Shown piece after piece: positions 1 through 8,111 of a DNA stretch of 18,260 bases. The position numbers and the translations under genes were made by a program. The notes below the pieces were generated by a model. The model was not told where the DNA came from, searched no databases, and saw only the letters and a list, made by a program, of their open reading frames with translations. The stretch is taken from NCBI GenBank assembly GCA_965661165.1, contig CBFICL010000025.1, forward strand, positions 1-18,260. Direction: 5' to 3'. This stretch comes from Hepatobacter sp965661165. Its GTDB lineage: Bacteria; Pseudomonadota; Alphaproteobacteria; Holosporales; Hepatobacteraceae. Numbering within the stretch: the stretch's first letter is position 1; every line of letters starts with the position of its first letter.

Positions 1-18
1 CAATAAGCGTCGCGCCAT
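1..18 (-). CDS. rpsQ: 30S ribosomal protein S17, N-terminal fragment
   Basis: Only the first six codons are in the window (MARRLL), running off the left edge. The identification rests mainly on position: rpsQ follows rpmC in the S10 operon of nearly all bacteria, and S17 proteins commonly begin with a short basic stretch such as M-[PA]-[RK]-R-[IVL]-L. An AAGGGG ribosome-binding site sits at the end of rpmC, a few bases before the ATG, and only 2 nt separate the rpmC stop from this start. S17 is a primary 16S rRNA-binding protein of the small subunit. Nothing else can be judged from so short a piece. Confidence 0.7.
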
Positions 19-20
19 AG

Positions 21-221
21 CTACCCCTTTTTGTCCAAAATAACACACAAAGCTGTTTTAACACGAGCTTTTTTTCGCTTGACATGACGCAAAGACGACG
101 TGTTTTTTAATTGTTTTGCCACATGTTGGAAACGCAAGTTCATTTCTTCACGCGCCAATGCATGATACTCCGCGCGCAGATCCGTGGCGCTCTTCTTCAT
201 GAGTTCTGAAAAAACCGTCAT
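21..221 (-). CDS. rpmC: 50S ribosomal protein L29
   Basis: Small helical protein of the large subunit, located near the peptide exit tunnel beside L23. The 66-residue length fits the family. The conserved L29 core is visible: SATDLRAEYHALAREEMNLRFQ, then a basic C-terminal half rich in K and R. The chosen ATG abuts the rplP stop codon with no gap and has a strong GAGGAG-type ribosome-binding site inside the end of rplP. An internal Met at codon 8 (MKKSATDL) is closer to the usual L29 beginning and remains an alternative. It is part of the S10 operon, between rplP and rpsQ. Confidence 0.93.
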   Translation of the reverse strand: MTVFSELMKKSATDLRAEYHALAREEMNLRFQHVAKQLKNTSSLRHVKRKKARVKTALCVILDKKG

Positions 222-635
222 CTACCCTCTCCTCGTCACAAACTTTGTAGGAATGGGCAGTTTGGCACCCGCCAGAACAAAGGCCTGCCGCGCCATCTCC
301 TCAGAGACCCCTTCAATTTCAAAAAGCACACGGCCCGGCTTCACGCGACACACCCAAAACTCGGGTGATCCCTTACCGCTTCCCATGCGAACCTCCGCAG
401 GCTTTTTGCTGACAGGGACATCAGGAAAAATGCGAATCCACACCTTGCCCAGACGTTTTACATGACGCGTCACTGCCCGCCGCGCAGCCTCAATTTGCCG
501 CGACGTGATACGCTCTGGCCCCAACGCCTTCATGCCATAGGAACCAAAGGCAAGCTGACAACCCCTTTGCGCTGTTCCATGAATACGCCCCTTAAAGGCC
601 TTGCGATACTTTGTTTTTTTAGGACTTAACAACAT
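222..635 (-). CDS. rplP: 50S ribosomal protein L16
   Basis: Large-subunit protein that helps form the A-site and central protuberance region. It is 137 residues, the normal length. The start is placed at MLLSPKKTKYRK, which matches the conserved L16 beginning (M-L-x-P-K-R-T-K-[YF]-R-K); the reading frame stays open 23 codons further upstream but that part lies inside rpsC in another frame. The family core is clear: GRIHGTA, the GSYGMKALGPERIT segment, RIFPDVPVSKKPAEVRMG and GKGSPEFWVCRVKPG. The ATG overlaps the rpsC stop by one base (TAATG), indicating translational coupling. Confidence 0.97.
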   Translation of the reverse strand: MLLSPKKTKYRKAFKGRIHGTAQRGCQLAFGSYGMKALGPERITSRQIEAARRAVTRHVKRLGKVWIRIFPDVPVSKKPAEVRMGSGKGSPEFWVCRVKPGRVLFEIEGVSEEMARQAFVLAGAKLPIPTKFVTRRG

Positions 636-1300
636 TATTTTGCCTGCCCTTCCTCTTGAGGCACAGGGGCACCATGACCCAAGATGTCTCCAAGATAAAT
701 CCAAACCTTCACACCACAGGTGCCATAGGTGGTTTTGGCCACAGCTGTGCCGTAACTGATGTGAGCCCGCAACTTATGAAGCGGCACACACCCCTCGCGG
801 GACCACTCCATCCGCGCAATCTCAGCGCCACCCAAACGGCCCGAGCAATTCACACGAATCCCCTGTGCGCCCAATTTCATGGCAAATTGAATAGCCCTGC
901 GCATCACACGACGGAAAGACGCACGCTTTTCAAGCTGCTGCGCGATCCCCGACGCCACCACCTGGGCATCAAGCTCAGGCTTGCGAACCTCCAACACATT
1001 GAAGCTCACATCCCCACCAATTTTTTTACACAAGGCCAAACGCAATTTTTCAATATCACCACCCCTGCGACCAATCACAATGCCCGGACGCGCCGACTGC
1101 ACCGTCACACGCGGCCTTTTTGATAAACGCTCAATGGTCACAGACGAAACGCTCGCATGCTTAAGTTTATCAAACAAAAAGCGCCTCACCTCAAGATCTT
1201 GTTTCAACAGCTTGGCATAATTTTTTTCGTCCACCCACAAAGAGTCCCAGGTCTTATTGACCCCCAAACGAAAACCAATTGGATTTGTTTTTTGTCCCAT
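635..1300 (-). CDS. rpsC: 30S ribosomal protein S3
   Basis: Small-subunit head protein at the mRNA entry channel. The 221 residues begin with the family hallmark MGQKTNPIGFRLG. A KH RNA-binding domain carries its GxxG loop at residues 77-80 (GRRG), followed by the C-terminal S3 domain with the ELDAQVVA, RRVMRRAIQFAMKLGAQGI and SGRLGGAEIAR stretches. The C-terminal tail after WIYLGDILGHG is short, so the protein is a little shorter than many alphaproteobacterial S3 proteins. The ATG overlaps the rplV stop by one base, and its own stop overlaps the rplP start in the same way. Confidence 0.98.
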   Translation of the reverse strand: MGQKTNPIGFRLGVNKTWDSLWVDEKNYAKLLKQDLEVRRFLFDKLKHASVSSVTIERLSKRPRVTVQSARPGIVIGRRGGDIEKLRLALCKKIGGDVSFNVLEVRKPELDAQVVASGIAQQLEKRASFRRVMRRAIQFAMKLGAQGIRVNCSGRLGGAEIARMEWSREGCVPLHKLRAHISYGTAVAKTTYGTCGVKVWIYLGDILGHGAPVPQEEGQAK

Positions 1301-1677
1301 TATGCTTTGGCCTCCGAAACCACGACACGCAAATGACTAAAAGGTTTTTCGATGCGTCCAGAGCGGCTCCGCCCCTTAATATCAAGACGACGCATCACAA
1401 GCGCACGACCCACCGTGGCTTCTGTCACGTAAAGAGTATCTGGGTCAAGCCCCTTATTATGCTCTGCATTCGCCACAGCCGACATCAGAATTTTCTGAAC
1501 ATCATGAGCAATTCTGCGCGAACATAGCCCCAAACGCACACGCGCCTCTTCCACGGGAAGACCGCGTATCAAGGCCGCCACCAGATTAAGCTTTTGTGGG
1601 CTGACACGTATCCGTCGACCTAAGGCCATCGCATGCTTGCCAAAAGAAAGTTTTGTCTTCGATTTCTTCACCTGCAC
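1300..1677 (-). CDS. rplV: 50S ribosomal protein L22
   Basis: Large-subunit protein lining the peptide exit tunnel. The 125-residue product carries the L22 core: RIRVSPQKLNLVAALIRGLPVEEA near the N terminus, ILMSAVANAEHN in the middle and a basic beta-hairpin region ending in FSHLRVVVSE. The start codon is GTG, preceded by GAGGG within the end of rpsS; a second in-frame GTG two codons later also has an AAGGG at suitable distance, so the exact start is uncertain by two residues. Two bases separate it from rpsS, and it overlaps rpsC by one base. Confidence 0.96.
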   Translation of the reverse strand: MQVKKSKTKLSFGKHAMALGRRIRVSPQKLNLVAALIRGLPVEEARVRLGLCSRRIAHDVQKILMSAVANAEHNKGLDPDTLYVTEATVGRALVMRRLDIKGRSRSGRIEKPFSHLRVVVSEAKA

Positions 1678-1679
1678 CC

Positions 1680-1958
1680 TTACCCTCGCTTCGCCTTACG
1701 GTCACCTGCGTGCCCCAAAAAAGTGCGCGTGGGAGAAAACTCCCCAAACTTGCGGCCAATCATTTCTTTGGTGACAAACACAGGAATAAACTTGCGACCA
1801 TTGTATACAGCAAACGTCAAATCCACAAACTGGGGCAAAATGGTTGACCGTCTTGACCACGTTTTAATGACATCTTTACGCCCCGACTCACGTACAGCAT
1901 CTGCCTTCTTCAGCAGATAGCCATCAACAAAAGGACCCTTCCAAACTGATCTCGCCAC
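1680..1958 (-). CDS. rpsS: 30S ribosomal protein S19
   Basis: Small-subunit head protein that contacts S13 and the large subunit. The 92-residue product shows the complete conserved pattern: MARSVWKGPFVDGYLL at the start, TWSRRSTILPQFVDLTFAVYNGRKFIPV in the middle, and MIGRKFGEFSPTRTFLGHAGDRKAKRG at the C terminus. The start codon is GTG, with an AGAGGT ribosome-binding site about 7 nt upstream. The 12-nt gap to rplB and 2-nt gap to rplV keep it within the S10 operon. Length and motifs leave no real alternative. Confidence 0.98.
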   Translation of the reverse strand: MARSVWKGPFVDGYLLKKADAVRESGRKDVIKTWSRRSTILPQFVDLTFAVYNGRKFIPVFVTKEMIGRKFGEFSPTRTFLGHAGDRKAKRG

Positions 1959-1970
1959 GCTTTTTACCTC

Positions 1971-2792
1971 TTATTTACGTCTCTTGACAATCAAACGATC
2001 TGTACGCTTGTTCTTGCGTGTCCGCTTCCCCTTAGCAGGCTGCCCCCACGGAGACACCGGATGACGTCCACCCGATGTTTTACCTTCACCACCACCATGG
2101 GGATGGTCAATAGGGTTCATAGCCACACCACGCACACAAGGGCGGCGCCCACGCCAACGGTTTCGCCCCGCTTTTCCTAAAGAGATGTTTTTGTGGTCCG
2201 CATTTGACAACACACCCACAGACGCCCAACAATCTTCCGGCACACGGCGCATCTCACCCGAGGACAACCGCAAAAGAATATACCCCTCATCACGCCCCAT
2301 AATACGTGCAAATGCACCCGCTGCACGCGCCATCTGCCCACCTTTACCAGGTTTCATCTCCACATTATGAACAAACGTTCCAGGAGGAATGGCACGCAAC
2401 GGCAACGCGTTGCCCGGCAGGATATCGGCTTTCTCAGAAGCCACAACAGCACCGCCCACACTCAACTTAGCCGGTGCCAAGATATACGACAACACATCGT
2501 CTGGATAACGAACCAACGCAATGAACGTCGTGCGGTTAGGATCATATTCCACCCGCTCCACACGCCCCTCAACATCACGGTGCATACGCTTAAAATCAAT
2601 GGAGCGATAAAGCTTGCGATGACCGCCACCACGATGGTATGCCGTCAGACGACCCACGGCATTGCGACCACCCGTTTTGGCCATGCGCGTTGTCAACGTT
2701 TTGATAGAACGACCTCGCCATAACAAAGAACGGTCGACCAGGACTGTTCCTCGCTGGCCTGGCGTTGTGGGACGGTAAGCCTTTAAACTCAC
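1971..2792 (-). CDS. rplB: 50S ribosomal protein L2
   Basis: Large-subunit protein needed for subunit association and for the peptidyl-transferase centre. It has 273 residues, the standard length. Recognisable segments in order are YRPTTPGQRG at the N terminus, TGGRNAVGRLTAYHRGGGHRK, the SH3-like region with VEYDPNRTTFIALV, MKPGKGGQMARAAG, and the functionally important NPIDHPHGGGEG loop, then a very basic tail. It starts with GTG inside a GTGA overlap with the rplW stop (4 nt shared), which implies translational coupling. Confidence 0.98.
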   Translation of the reverse strand: MSLKAYRPTTPGQRGTVLVDRSLLWRGRSIKTLTTRMAKTGGRNAVGRLTAYHRGGGHRKLYRSIDFKRMHRDVEGRVERVEYDPNRTTFIALVRYPDDVLSYILAPAKLSVGGAVVASEKADILPGNALPLRAIPPGTFVHNVEMKPGKGGQMARAAGAFARIMGRDEGYILLRLSSGEMRRVPEDCWASVGVLSNADHKNISLGKAGRNRWRGRRPCVRGVAMNPIDHPHGGGEGKTSGGRHPVSPWGQPAKGKRTRKNKRTDRLIVKRRK

Positions 2793-3121
2793 TTCTCACC
2801 CCCCTCTGCATCAATCACCTGACCTTCTTTCAAGCGAACCACGGCTTTTTTAATCCCTGACGTTTGACCTAACACGCCCTTAAAGCGACGCTTCTTGCCC
2901 ACGCGGTTTAAGGTGTTCACAGACACCACATCTACACCAAAAAAATGTTCCACAGCCTTTTGGATGTCGATCTTGTTCGCACCGCGATCAACTTTGAAGG
3001 TATAGCGGCCGTCTTGTGTGCCCATCGTGGATTTTTCAGTCACAACAGGCCCCCGCAAAATATAGGGAAGCCGTGACACCGACGGCCCTTGATAGCTTTT
3101 TTTAAACTGCGTGCCCCTCAT
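2789..3121 (-). CDS. rplW: 50S ribosomal protein L23
   Basis: Tunnel-exit protein that docks trigger factor and the signal recognition particle. The L23 core is clear: ILRGPVVTEKST, GANKIDIQKAVEHFFGV, VNTLNRVGKKRRFKG and KKAVVRLKEGQ. As drawn it has 110 residues, with about 15 more than usual before the conserved start. The ATG overlaps the rplD stop (ATGA) and has an AGGAG site 8 nt upstream. An internal GTG at 3077-3079, preceded by AAGGG at 6 nt, would give a 96-residue protein beginning (M)SRLPYILRGPVV, closer to the family norm. Both starts are well supported; translation may use either. Confidence 0.95.
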   Translation of the reverse strand: MRGTQFKKSYQGPSVSRLPYILRGPVVTEKSTMGTQDGRYTFKVDRGANKIDIQKAVEHFFGVDVVSVNTLNRVGKKRRFKGVLGQTSGIKKAVVRLKEGQVIDAEGGEK

Positions 3122-3735
3122 ACAAGACGCTCCTCTAAAGACTTGATAGCCGGCTTTTCCACCATGACGTAATCATGACGCAAAATATCATAAACATTAA
3201 GACCTTTTTCCGGCAATATATTCACGCGCCACAAATTACGCACGGCCCTAACAAACTGCGCATCAGGTTCACCCGCCGCCACAAAAAGAAGACGCCCCTG
3301 CCACGAAGATAGACATTGATCAATCTTTTGTGTTTTGTGCGAAGCAAAGGTCAATGCATCAATCACCACAAGTTTTTGTTCAGCTAACTTGCCAGAAAGT
3401 GCTACAGACAACCCCAATCGGCGCACACGCTTTGGCAGCGCATGGGCATGAGAACGCACTTGTGGACCAAAAATAATACCGCCACCTCGAAACTGCGGCG
3501 AGCGCAAACTTCCCTGACGCGCGCGGCCTGTGCCTTTTTGTTTATAAGGCTTACGCGTCGTGCCCGAGACATCTGAAATGCCTTTGGTTTGATGCGTGCC
3601 CGCCTGACGCTTAGCCAGCTGCCAACGCACCACACGGGCAAGAATATCTGAACGCAAAGGACGCGAAAAAACACGCGGGTCAAGATCAAGATGACCAACT
3701 TCCTTACTTTCAACACTGCAAACTGAAACTTTCAC
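3118..3735 (-). CDS. rplD: 50S ribosomal protein L4
   Basis: Large-subunit assembly protein whose long loop lines the exit tunnel; in enterobacteria L4 also represses its own S10 operon, which is unproven for this organism. The 205-residue product has the family's central signature: SDVSGTTRKPYKQKGTGRARQGS followed by the PQFRGGGIIFGP segment, and a C-terminal globular part ending in NVYDILRHDYVMVEKPAI. It starts with GTG, lies 10 nt after rplC and overlaps rplW by 4 nt (ATGA). No leader structure resembling the enterobacterial L4 target was recognised upstream of rpsJ. Confidence 0.97.
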   Translation of the reverse strand: MKVSVCSVESKEVGHLDLDPRVFSRPLRSDILARVVRWQLAKRQAGTHQTKGISDVSGTTRKPYKQKGTGRARQGSLRSPQFRGGGIIFGPQVRSHAHALPKRVRRLGLSVALSGKLAEQKLVVIDALTFASHKTQKIDQCLSSWQGRLLFVAAGEPDAQFVRAVRNLWRVNILPEKGLNVYDILRHDYVMVEKPAIKSLEERLV

Positions 3736-3745
3736 AAAAATCCCC

Positions 3746-4402
3746 CTACACCGCAGACGCTAACGATTTTTTCACAGCATCACGGACCATAACATAGCTT
3801 CCTCGAGGCCCAGGAATCCCGCCTTCCAGCGCAATCCACTTTTTGTCCACATCCACAAAAGCCACACGCAAACTTTGCACAGTAACGCGCGCGTCACCCA
3901 TATGCCCAGCCATTTTCTTGTTTTTAAAAACCTTGCCCGGAAACGAACGCTGCCCGATGGACCCATGACTTCGATGAGATATAGAAACACCGTGGCTTGC
4001 CCGCAAACCCCCAAAGTTATGGCGCTTCATCGGACCTTGAAACCCCTTCCCCTTAGACGTTCCCGTCACATCCACACACGCATCCACAGCAAAGTAGTCA
4101 GCAGAAAACATATGCCCAGGATCGAGAAAATGATCCTCATCAATGCGAAACTCCACCATCTTGCGACGCCCTTCAGACAATGCTTCGTTTTTTTCAAAAG
4201 CACGCCGCAATGGCTTGGCAAGCTTGGCTATGGAAATCACCCCGCTGCCCACCTGCAAGGCATTATACCCATCGCGATCTTTTGTTTTGTGAGACACCAC
4301 AACGCAATCATCAAGACTCAACAACGTGACAGGCACGTGCACCCCATCTTCACGAAAAAGACGAGACATTCCAAGTTTTTTAGCCAGTATTCCCGAACGC
4401 AT
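3746..4402 (-). CDS. rplC: 50S ribosomal protein L3
   Basis: Early-assembling large-subunit protein whose central loop reaches toward the peptidyl-transferase centre. The 218-residue product begins MRSGILAKKLGMSRLF and holds the L3 core: DVTGTSKGKGFQGPMKRHNFGG, SHRSHGSIGQRSFPGKVFKNKKMAGHMG and the VTVQSLRV strand. The GQ step that PrmB methylates in Escherichia coli is present in GSIGQ. A GAGGAG ribosome-binding site inside the last codons of rpsJ lies 6 nt before the ATG, and only one base separates the rpsJ stop from the start. Confidence 0.97.
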   Translation of the reverse strand: MRSGILAKKLGMSRLFREDGVHVPVTLLSLDDCVVVSHKTKDRDGYNALQVGSGVISIAKLAKPLRRAFEKNEALSEGRRKMVEFRIDEDHFLDPGHMFSADYFAVDACVDVTGTSKGKGFQGPMKRHNFGGLRASHGVSISHRSHGSIGQRSFPGKVFKNKKMAGHMGDARVTVQSLRVAFVDVDKKWIALEGGIPGPRGSYVMVRDAVKKSLASAV

Positions 4403-4403
4403 A

Positions 4404-4715
4404 TTAGCTCCTCACCTCAACACGCACACCCGCCGGCAGGTCTAAGTCCATCAGCACTTCCACAGCTTGGGGCGTAAGATTAGAGACATAAATAGCACGA
4501 CGGCACAACCGCTTTTCAAACTGCTCACGCGACTTCTTGGCCACATGAGGCGCCCTTAAAACAGTGACACGCCGGATAGAGCGAGGCAGTGCCACCGGCC
4601 CCTTGACCGAAGCGCCCACGCGCGTCAAGGTCTTAACAATCTTGGAAGAAGATTGATCCAAAACGCGATGGTCATACGCCTTAAGACGGATGGCAACATT
4701 TTTCTGCGTCAACAT
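4404..4715 (-). CDS. rpsJ: 30S ribosomal protein S10
   Basis: Small-subunit head protein; in well-studied bacteria it also partners NusB in transcription antitermination. The 103-residue product shows the S10 pattern RLKAYDHRVLDQSS, GASVKGPVALP, TVLRAPHVAKKSREQFE and the C-terminal VLMDLDLPAGVRVEV. The stretch EKRLCRRAIYVSNLTPQAV departs from the more typical EIRTHKRLIDI pattern but keeps length and hydrophobic spacing. A GAGGCG ribosome-binding site precedes the ATG. It follows tuf after 35 nt, so the str and S10 operons are joined here, as in many alphaproteobacteria. Confidence 0.96.
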   Translation of the reverse strand: MLTQKNVAIRLKAYDHRVLDQSSSKIVKTLTRVGASVKGPVALPRSIRRVTVLRAPHVAKKSREQFEKRLCRRAIYVSNLTPQAVEVLMDLDLPAGVRVEVRS

Positions 4716-4750
4716 AAAACGCCTCGACTATACACAAAAACTCCTCTAGC

Positions 4751-5938
4751 TCAATCCAATATTTTTGTCACAACACCTGCACCCACAGTGCGACCACCTT
4801 CACGAATGGCGAAGTCGAGATTTTCTTCCATCGCCACAGGCACAATCAACTCAACCGTCATCTTCACCGTGTCACCAGGCATAGCCATTTCAGAACCCGC
4901 CAAGGTAATAGACCCTGTCACGTCCGTGGTACGGAAATAAAATTGAGGGCGGTAGTTGTTCATAAACTGGGTATGGCGCCCACCTTCTTCTTTTTTCAAG
5001 ACGTAAGCTGTGCACTCAAATTTTTTGTGAGGTTTCACAGACCCAGGCTTGACCACAACTTGTCCGCGTTCCACATCTTCACGCTTGACACCACGAAGCA
5101 GCAACCCAACGTTATCACCGGCCTCACCACGATTCAAAATTTTGCGGAACATCTCAACACCTGTGACAGTGGTTTTTTGGGTATCTTTAATGCCTACAAT
5201 TTCCACTTCATCACCAGAGTTCACCACGCCGCGCTCTACACGACCGGTCACCACCGTGCCACGACCCGAGATGGAAAACACATCCTCCACAGGCATGAGG
5301 AAGTCTTTATCCACATCACGCTGAGGCTGGGGAATGAAGCTATCAACCTCTTCCATCAATTTCAAAATAGCCTCTTTGCCAATCTCAGGATTTTTTCCCT
5401 CCAAAGCACACAAGGCTGACCCACGAATCACGGGCACATCATCACCAGGAAACTCATATTTAGAGAGGAGCTCACGCACCTCCATCTCCACAAGGTCCAC
5501 AAGCTCAGGATCATCCACCTGGTCCACCTTGTTAAGAAATACAACCAAAGCCGGCACACCCACCTGTTTGGCCAACACAATGTGCTCACGCGTCTGAGGC
5601 ATAGGGCCATCGGTTGCCGACACCACCAAAATGCCGCCGTCCATCTGTGCCGCACCGGTGATCATGTTTTTCACATAGTCAGCGTGACCAGGGCAGTCCA
5701 CATGGGCATAGTGACGATTGGCTGTTTCATACTCTACATGAGCCGTAGAGATGGTGATGCCGCGGGCTTTTTCCTCAGGCGCCTTGTCAATCTCATCATA
5801 AGCCTGGAATTCAGCGCCACCAGACTCTGCCAACACCTTCGTAATCGCCGCCGTCAACGATGTTTTTCCATGGTCAACGTGGCCAATTGTGCCAATGTTA
5901 CAGTGCGGCTTCGTCCGCTTAAATTCTTCTTTCGCCAT
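4751..5938 (-). CDS. tuf: Elongation factor Tu
   Basis: GTPase that delivers aminoacyl-tRNA to the ribosomal A-site. It has 395 residues, the normal length. The G-domain motifs are intact: P-loop GHVDHGKT (19-26), switch II DCPGH (81-85, including the catalytic His85), NKVD (136-139) and GSAL. Domains II and III follow, with SISGRGTVVTGRVERG, RPQFYFRTTDVTG and the terminal EGGRTVGAGVVTKI. The common elfamycin-resistance positions I could align by eye (the Q of KQVGV, the A of FAIREGG) are wild type. It sits between fusA and rpsJ; alphaproteobacteria often carry a second tuf elsewhere, which cannot be seen here. Confidence 0.99.
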   Translation of the reverse strand: MAKEEFKRTKPHCNIGTIGHVDHGKTSLTAAITKVLAESGGAEFQAYDEIDKAPEEKARGITISTAHVEYETANRHYAHVDCPGHADYVKNMITGAAQMDGGILVVSATDGPMPQTREHIVLAKQVGVPALVVFLNKVDQVDDPELVDLVEMEVRELLSKYEFPGDDVPVIRGSALCALEGKNPEIGKEAILKLMEEVDSFIPQPQRDVDKDFLMPVEDVFSISGRGTVVTGRVERGVVNSGDEVEIVGIKDTQKTTVTGVEMFRKILNRGEAGDNVGLLLRGVKREDVERGQVVVKPGSVKPHKKFECTAYVLKKEEGGRHTQFMNNYRPQFYFRTTDVTGSITLAGSEMAMPGDTVKMTVELIVPVAMEENLDFAIREGGRTVGAGVVTKILD

Positions 5939-6008
5939 TTTTCAAAAACCTCTCTAAAGTTTTGATCTCTCCTAGGTTAACACTAACGCCCGTTTAAAAA
6001 AATCTCAA

Positions 6009-8093
6009 TCATGTTTTTGAACGAATTTCTTCAGCAACTTGACGAGGCACCGGTTTATAACAATCAAACGTCATGGAATACGTCGCACGACCACTTGTCT
6101 GCGAGCGCAAATCCTTTACATAACCAAACATTTCCGCCAGCGGCACCAAGGCATTGATGACCCGGGTGTCGCCTACAGGCTCTCCCATGTCACCCATTTG
6201 ACCGCGCCGCGAGTTGAGATCGCCAATCACATCACCCATATATTGTTCAGGGGTTGTAACTTCCACCTTCATCATAGGCTCCAAAAGCGCCGGAGCGCAT
6301 TTCATAATGCCTTCACGATACGCCGCCCGCGCTGCAATTTCGAACGCCAGAGCGCTGGAGTCAACGTCATGGTAGGCACCATCTGTCAACTTGGCCCCGA
6401 AATCTGTCATCGGAAAGCCCGCAAAGGCCCCGGACGCCATGGCCGATTCAAGCCCTTTTTGCACAGATGGAATATATTCTTTGGGCACCACACCGCCCAC
6501 AATCTTGCTTTCAAACACAAAGCCTTCACCCGGCTCAAGAGGGGTAAAAGTCAGATGAATGCGCGCAAACTGCCCCGCACCACCACTTTGTTTTTTGTGG
6601 ATATAGTCAATCGACCCCGTTTTCGTAATGGTTTCACGATAAGCCACCTGAGGGGCGCCCACGTTGGCTTCCACCTTAAACTCACGCCGCATGCGATCCA
6701 CCAGCACCTCAAGGTGAAGCTCGCCCATGCCCTTAATCAAAGTTTGGCCTGTCTCTATGTTGGTAGCCACCTTAAACGAAGGATCTTCAGCCGCCAAACG
6801 CCCCAAGGCCACCGCCATTTTTTCTTGGTCTGCCTTTGTTTTAGGTTCAACCGCCACCTCAATCACTGGATCGGGAAACTCCATACGCTCAAGCACCACC
6901 GGCGATGACGGGTCAGCCAGTGTATCCCCTGTGACCACCCCCTTCATGCCACACAGCGCCACAATGTCACCCGCCCCAGCAACAGTGATGTCTTCACGAT
7001 TGTTGGCATGCACAAGCAACATGCGCCCCAAACGCTCTTTCCTGTCTTTGGCCACGTTATACACATAAGAGCCTGATTCTAGTTTGCCAGAATAGATACG
7101 TATGTACGTCAACGACCCCACATAAGGATCCGTCATGATTTTGAAGACCAGCGCCGAGAACGGCTCATCCGTCTGAGGCTTGCGCTCAATTTTGACAGCC
7201 TCATCACGCGGATCTGTACCCTCGGCCGCTGGCACATCCAAGGGTGAAGGCAAATAATCAATCACCGCATCCAACAAGGGCTGAACCCCCTTGTTTTTGA
7301 AAGCAGAACCACACAACACAGGCACGAATGAAAAAGAAAGCGTTCCCTTGCGAATCAAAGCTTTTAACGTTGACTCGTCAGGCTCTTTGCCATGCTCAAG
7401 ATACGCCTCAAGAGCTTGATCATCCTGCTCGACAACGCGCTCAATCAACGCACGGCGATACTCTTGTGCCTTTTCTTGAAGGTCGCTCGGAATATCCACC
7501 ACATCAAATTTAGCGCCCAAATCTTCACCTTGCCAGATCAGCGCCTTCATACGCACCAAATCAATCAATCCTTTGAACTGATCCTCGGCACCAATCGGCA
7601 GTTGGATCACAGCAGGCACCGCACCCAAACGATCGTCAATCATGGACACACAGCGATAAAAGTCAGCACCCATGCGATCCATTTTGTTAATAAAACACAG
7701 ACGCGGCACACGATAACGATTAGCCTGACGCCACACCGTTTCAGACTGGGGCTCCACACCCGCTACGCTGTCAAAAACAGCTACGGCCCCATCAAGAACA
7801 CGCAACGACCGCTCCACCTCAATGGTGAAGTCAACGTGACCTGGCGTATCAATGATGTTAATTCTGTGATTGTTCCAAAAACATGTGGTGGCCGCAGATG
7901 TGATGGTGATGCCACGCTCTTTCTCTTGCTCCATCCAGTCCATGATCGCTTCACCCTCATGAACCTCGCCAATTCTGTGGGTTTTGCCGGTATAGTAAAG
8001 GATGCGCTCCGTGGTTGTGGTTTTGCCCGCATCAATATGGGCCATAATGCCAATATTGCGATAGTCGGAAAGCGGTGTTCTTTGAGAAGACAT
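6009..8093 (-). CDS. fusA: Elongation factor G
   Basis: GTPase that drives translocation of tRNAs and mRNA and, with ribosome recycling factor, subunit splitting. The 694-residue length is typical. G-domain motifs are intact: AHIDAGKTT (18-26), DTPGHVD (82-88), NKMD and the GSAFKNKG G5 region. Domains II to V follow, with RIYSGKLESG, GMGELHLEVLVDRMRREF, GGVVPKEYIPSVQKG and GDLNSRRGQ. The ATG has only a distant G-rich element (GGGGGG, about 13 nt upstream), so the ribosome-binding site is weak; the short 18-nt gap after rpsG suggests coupling. A 70-nt gap separates it from tuf. Confidence 0.99.
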   Translation of the reverse strand: MSSQRTPLSDYRNIGIMAHIDAGKTTTTERILYYTGKTHRIGEVHEGEAIMDWMEQEKERGITITSAATTCFWNNHRINIIDTPGHVDFTIEVERSLRVLDGAVAVFDSVAGVEPQSETVWRQANRYRVPRLCFINKMDRMGADFYRCVSMIDDRLGAVPAVIQLPIGAEDQFKGLIDLVRMKALIWQGEDLGAKFDVVDIPSDLQEKAQEYRRALIERVVEQDDQALEAYLEHGKEPDESTLKALIRKGTLSFSFVPVLCGSAFKNKGVQPLLDAVIDYLPSPLDVPAAEGTDPRDEAVKIERKPQTDEPFSALVFKIMTDPYVGSLTYIRIYSGKLESGSYVYNVAKDRKERLGRMLLVHANNREDITVAGAGDIVALCGMKGVVTGDTLADPSSPVVLERMEFPDPVIEVAVEPKTKADQEKMAVALGRLAAEDPSFKVATNIETGQTLIKGMGELHLEVLVDRMRREFKVEANVGAPQVAYRETITKTGSIDYIHKKQSGGAGQFARIHLTFTPLEPGEGFVFESKIVGGVVPKEYIPSVQKGLESAMASGAFAGFPMTDFGAKLTDGAYHDVDSSALAFEIAARAAYREGIMKCAPALLEPMMKVEVTTPEQYMGDVIGDLNSRRGQMGDMGEPVGDTRVINALVPLAEMFGYVKDLRSQTSGRATYSMTFDCYKPVPRQVAEEIRSKT

Positions 8094-8111
8094 AATAGTA
8101 ACGCGTCCCCC

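Noticed and set aside
636..704. 23-codon N-terminal extension of rplP
   Set aside because: The extra codons lie inside rpsC in another frame, and the L16 family begins at MLLSPKKTKYRK, where the coupled TAATG start is found.
4727..4754. Promoter-like TTGAGC, 16 nt, TATAGT on the minus strand between tuf and rpsJ
   Set aside because: The predicted transcript would start about 5 nt before the rpsJ ATG and lose the GAGGCG ribosome-binding site, so it is unlikely to serve rpsJ; chance match at the tuf stop.
6039..6908. 289-codon plus-strand open frame inside fusA
   Set aside because: Antisense shadow of EF-G; the translation is rich in His, Arg and Thr with no recognisable domain. The same holds for the 293-codon frame at 7392-8273.
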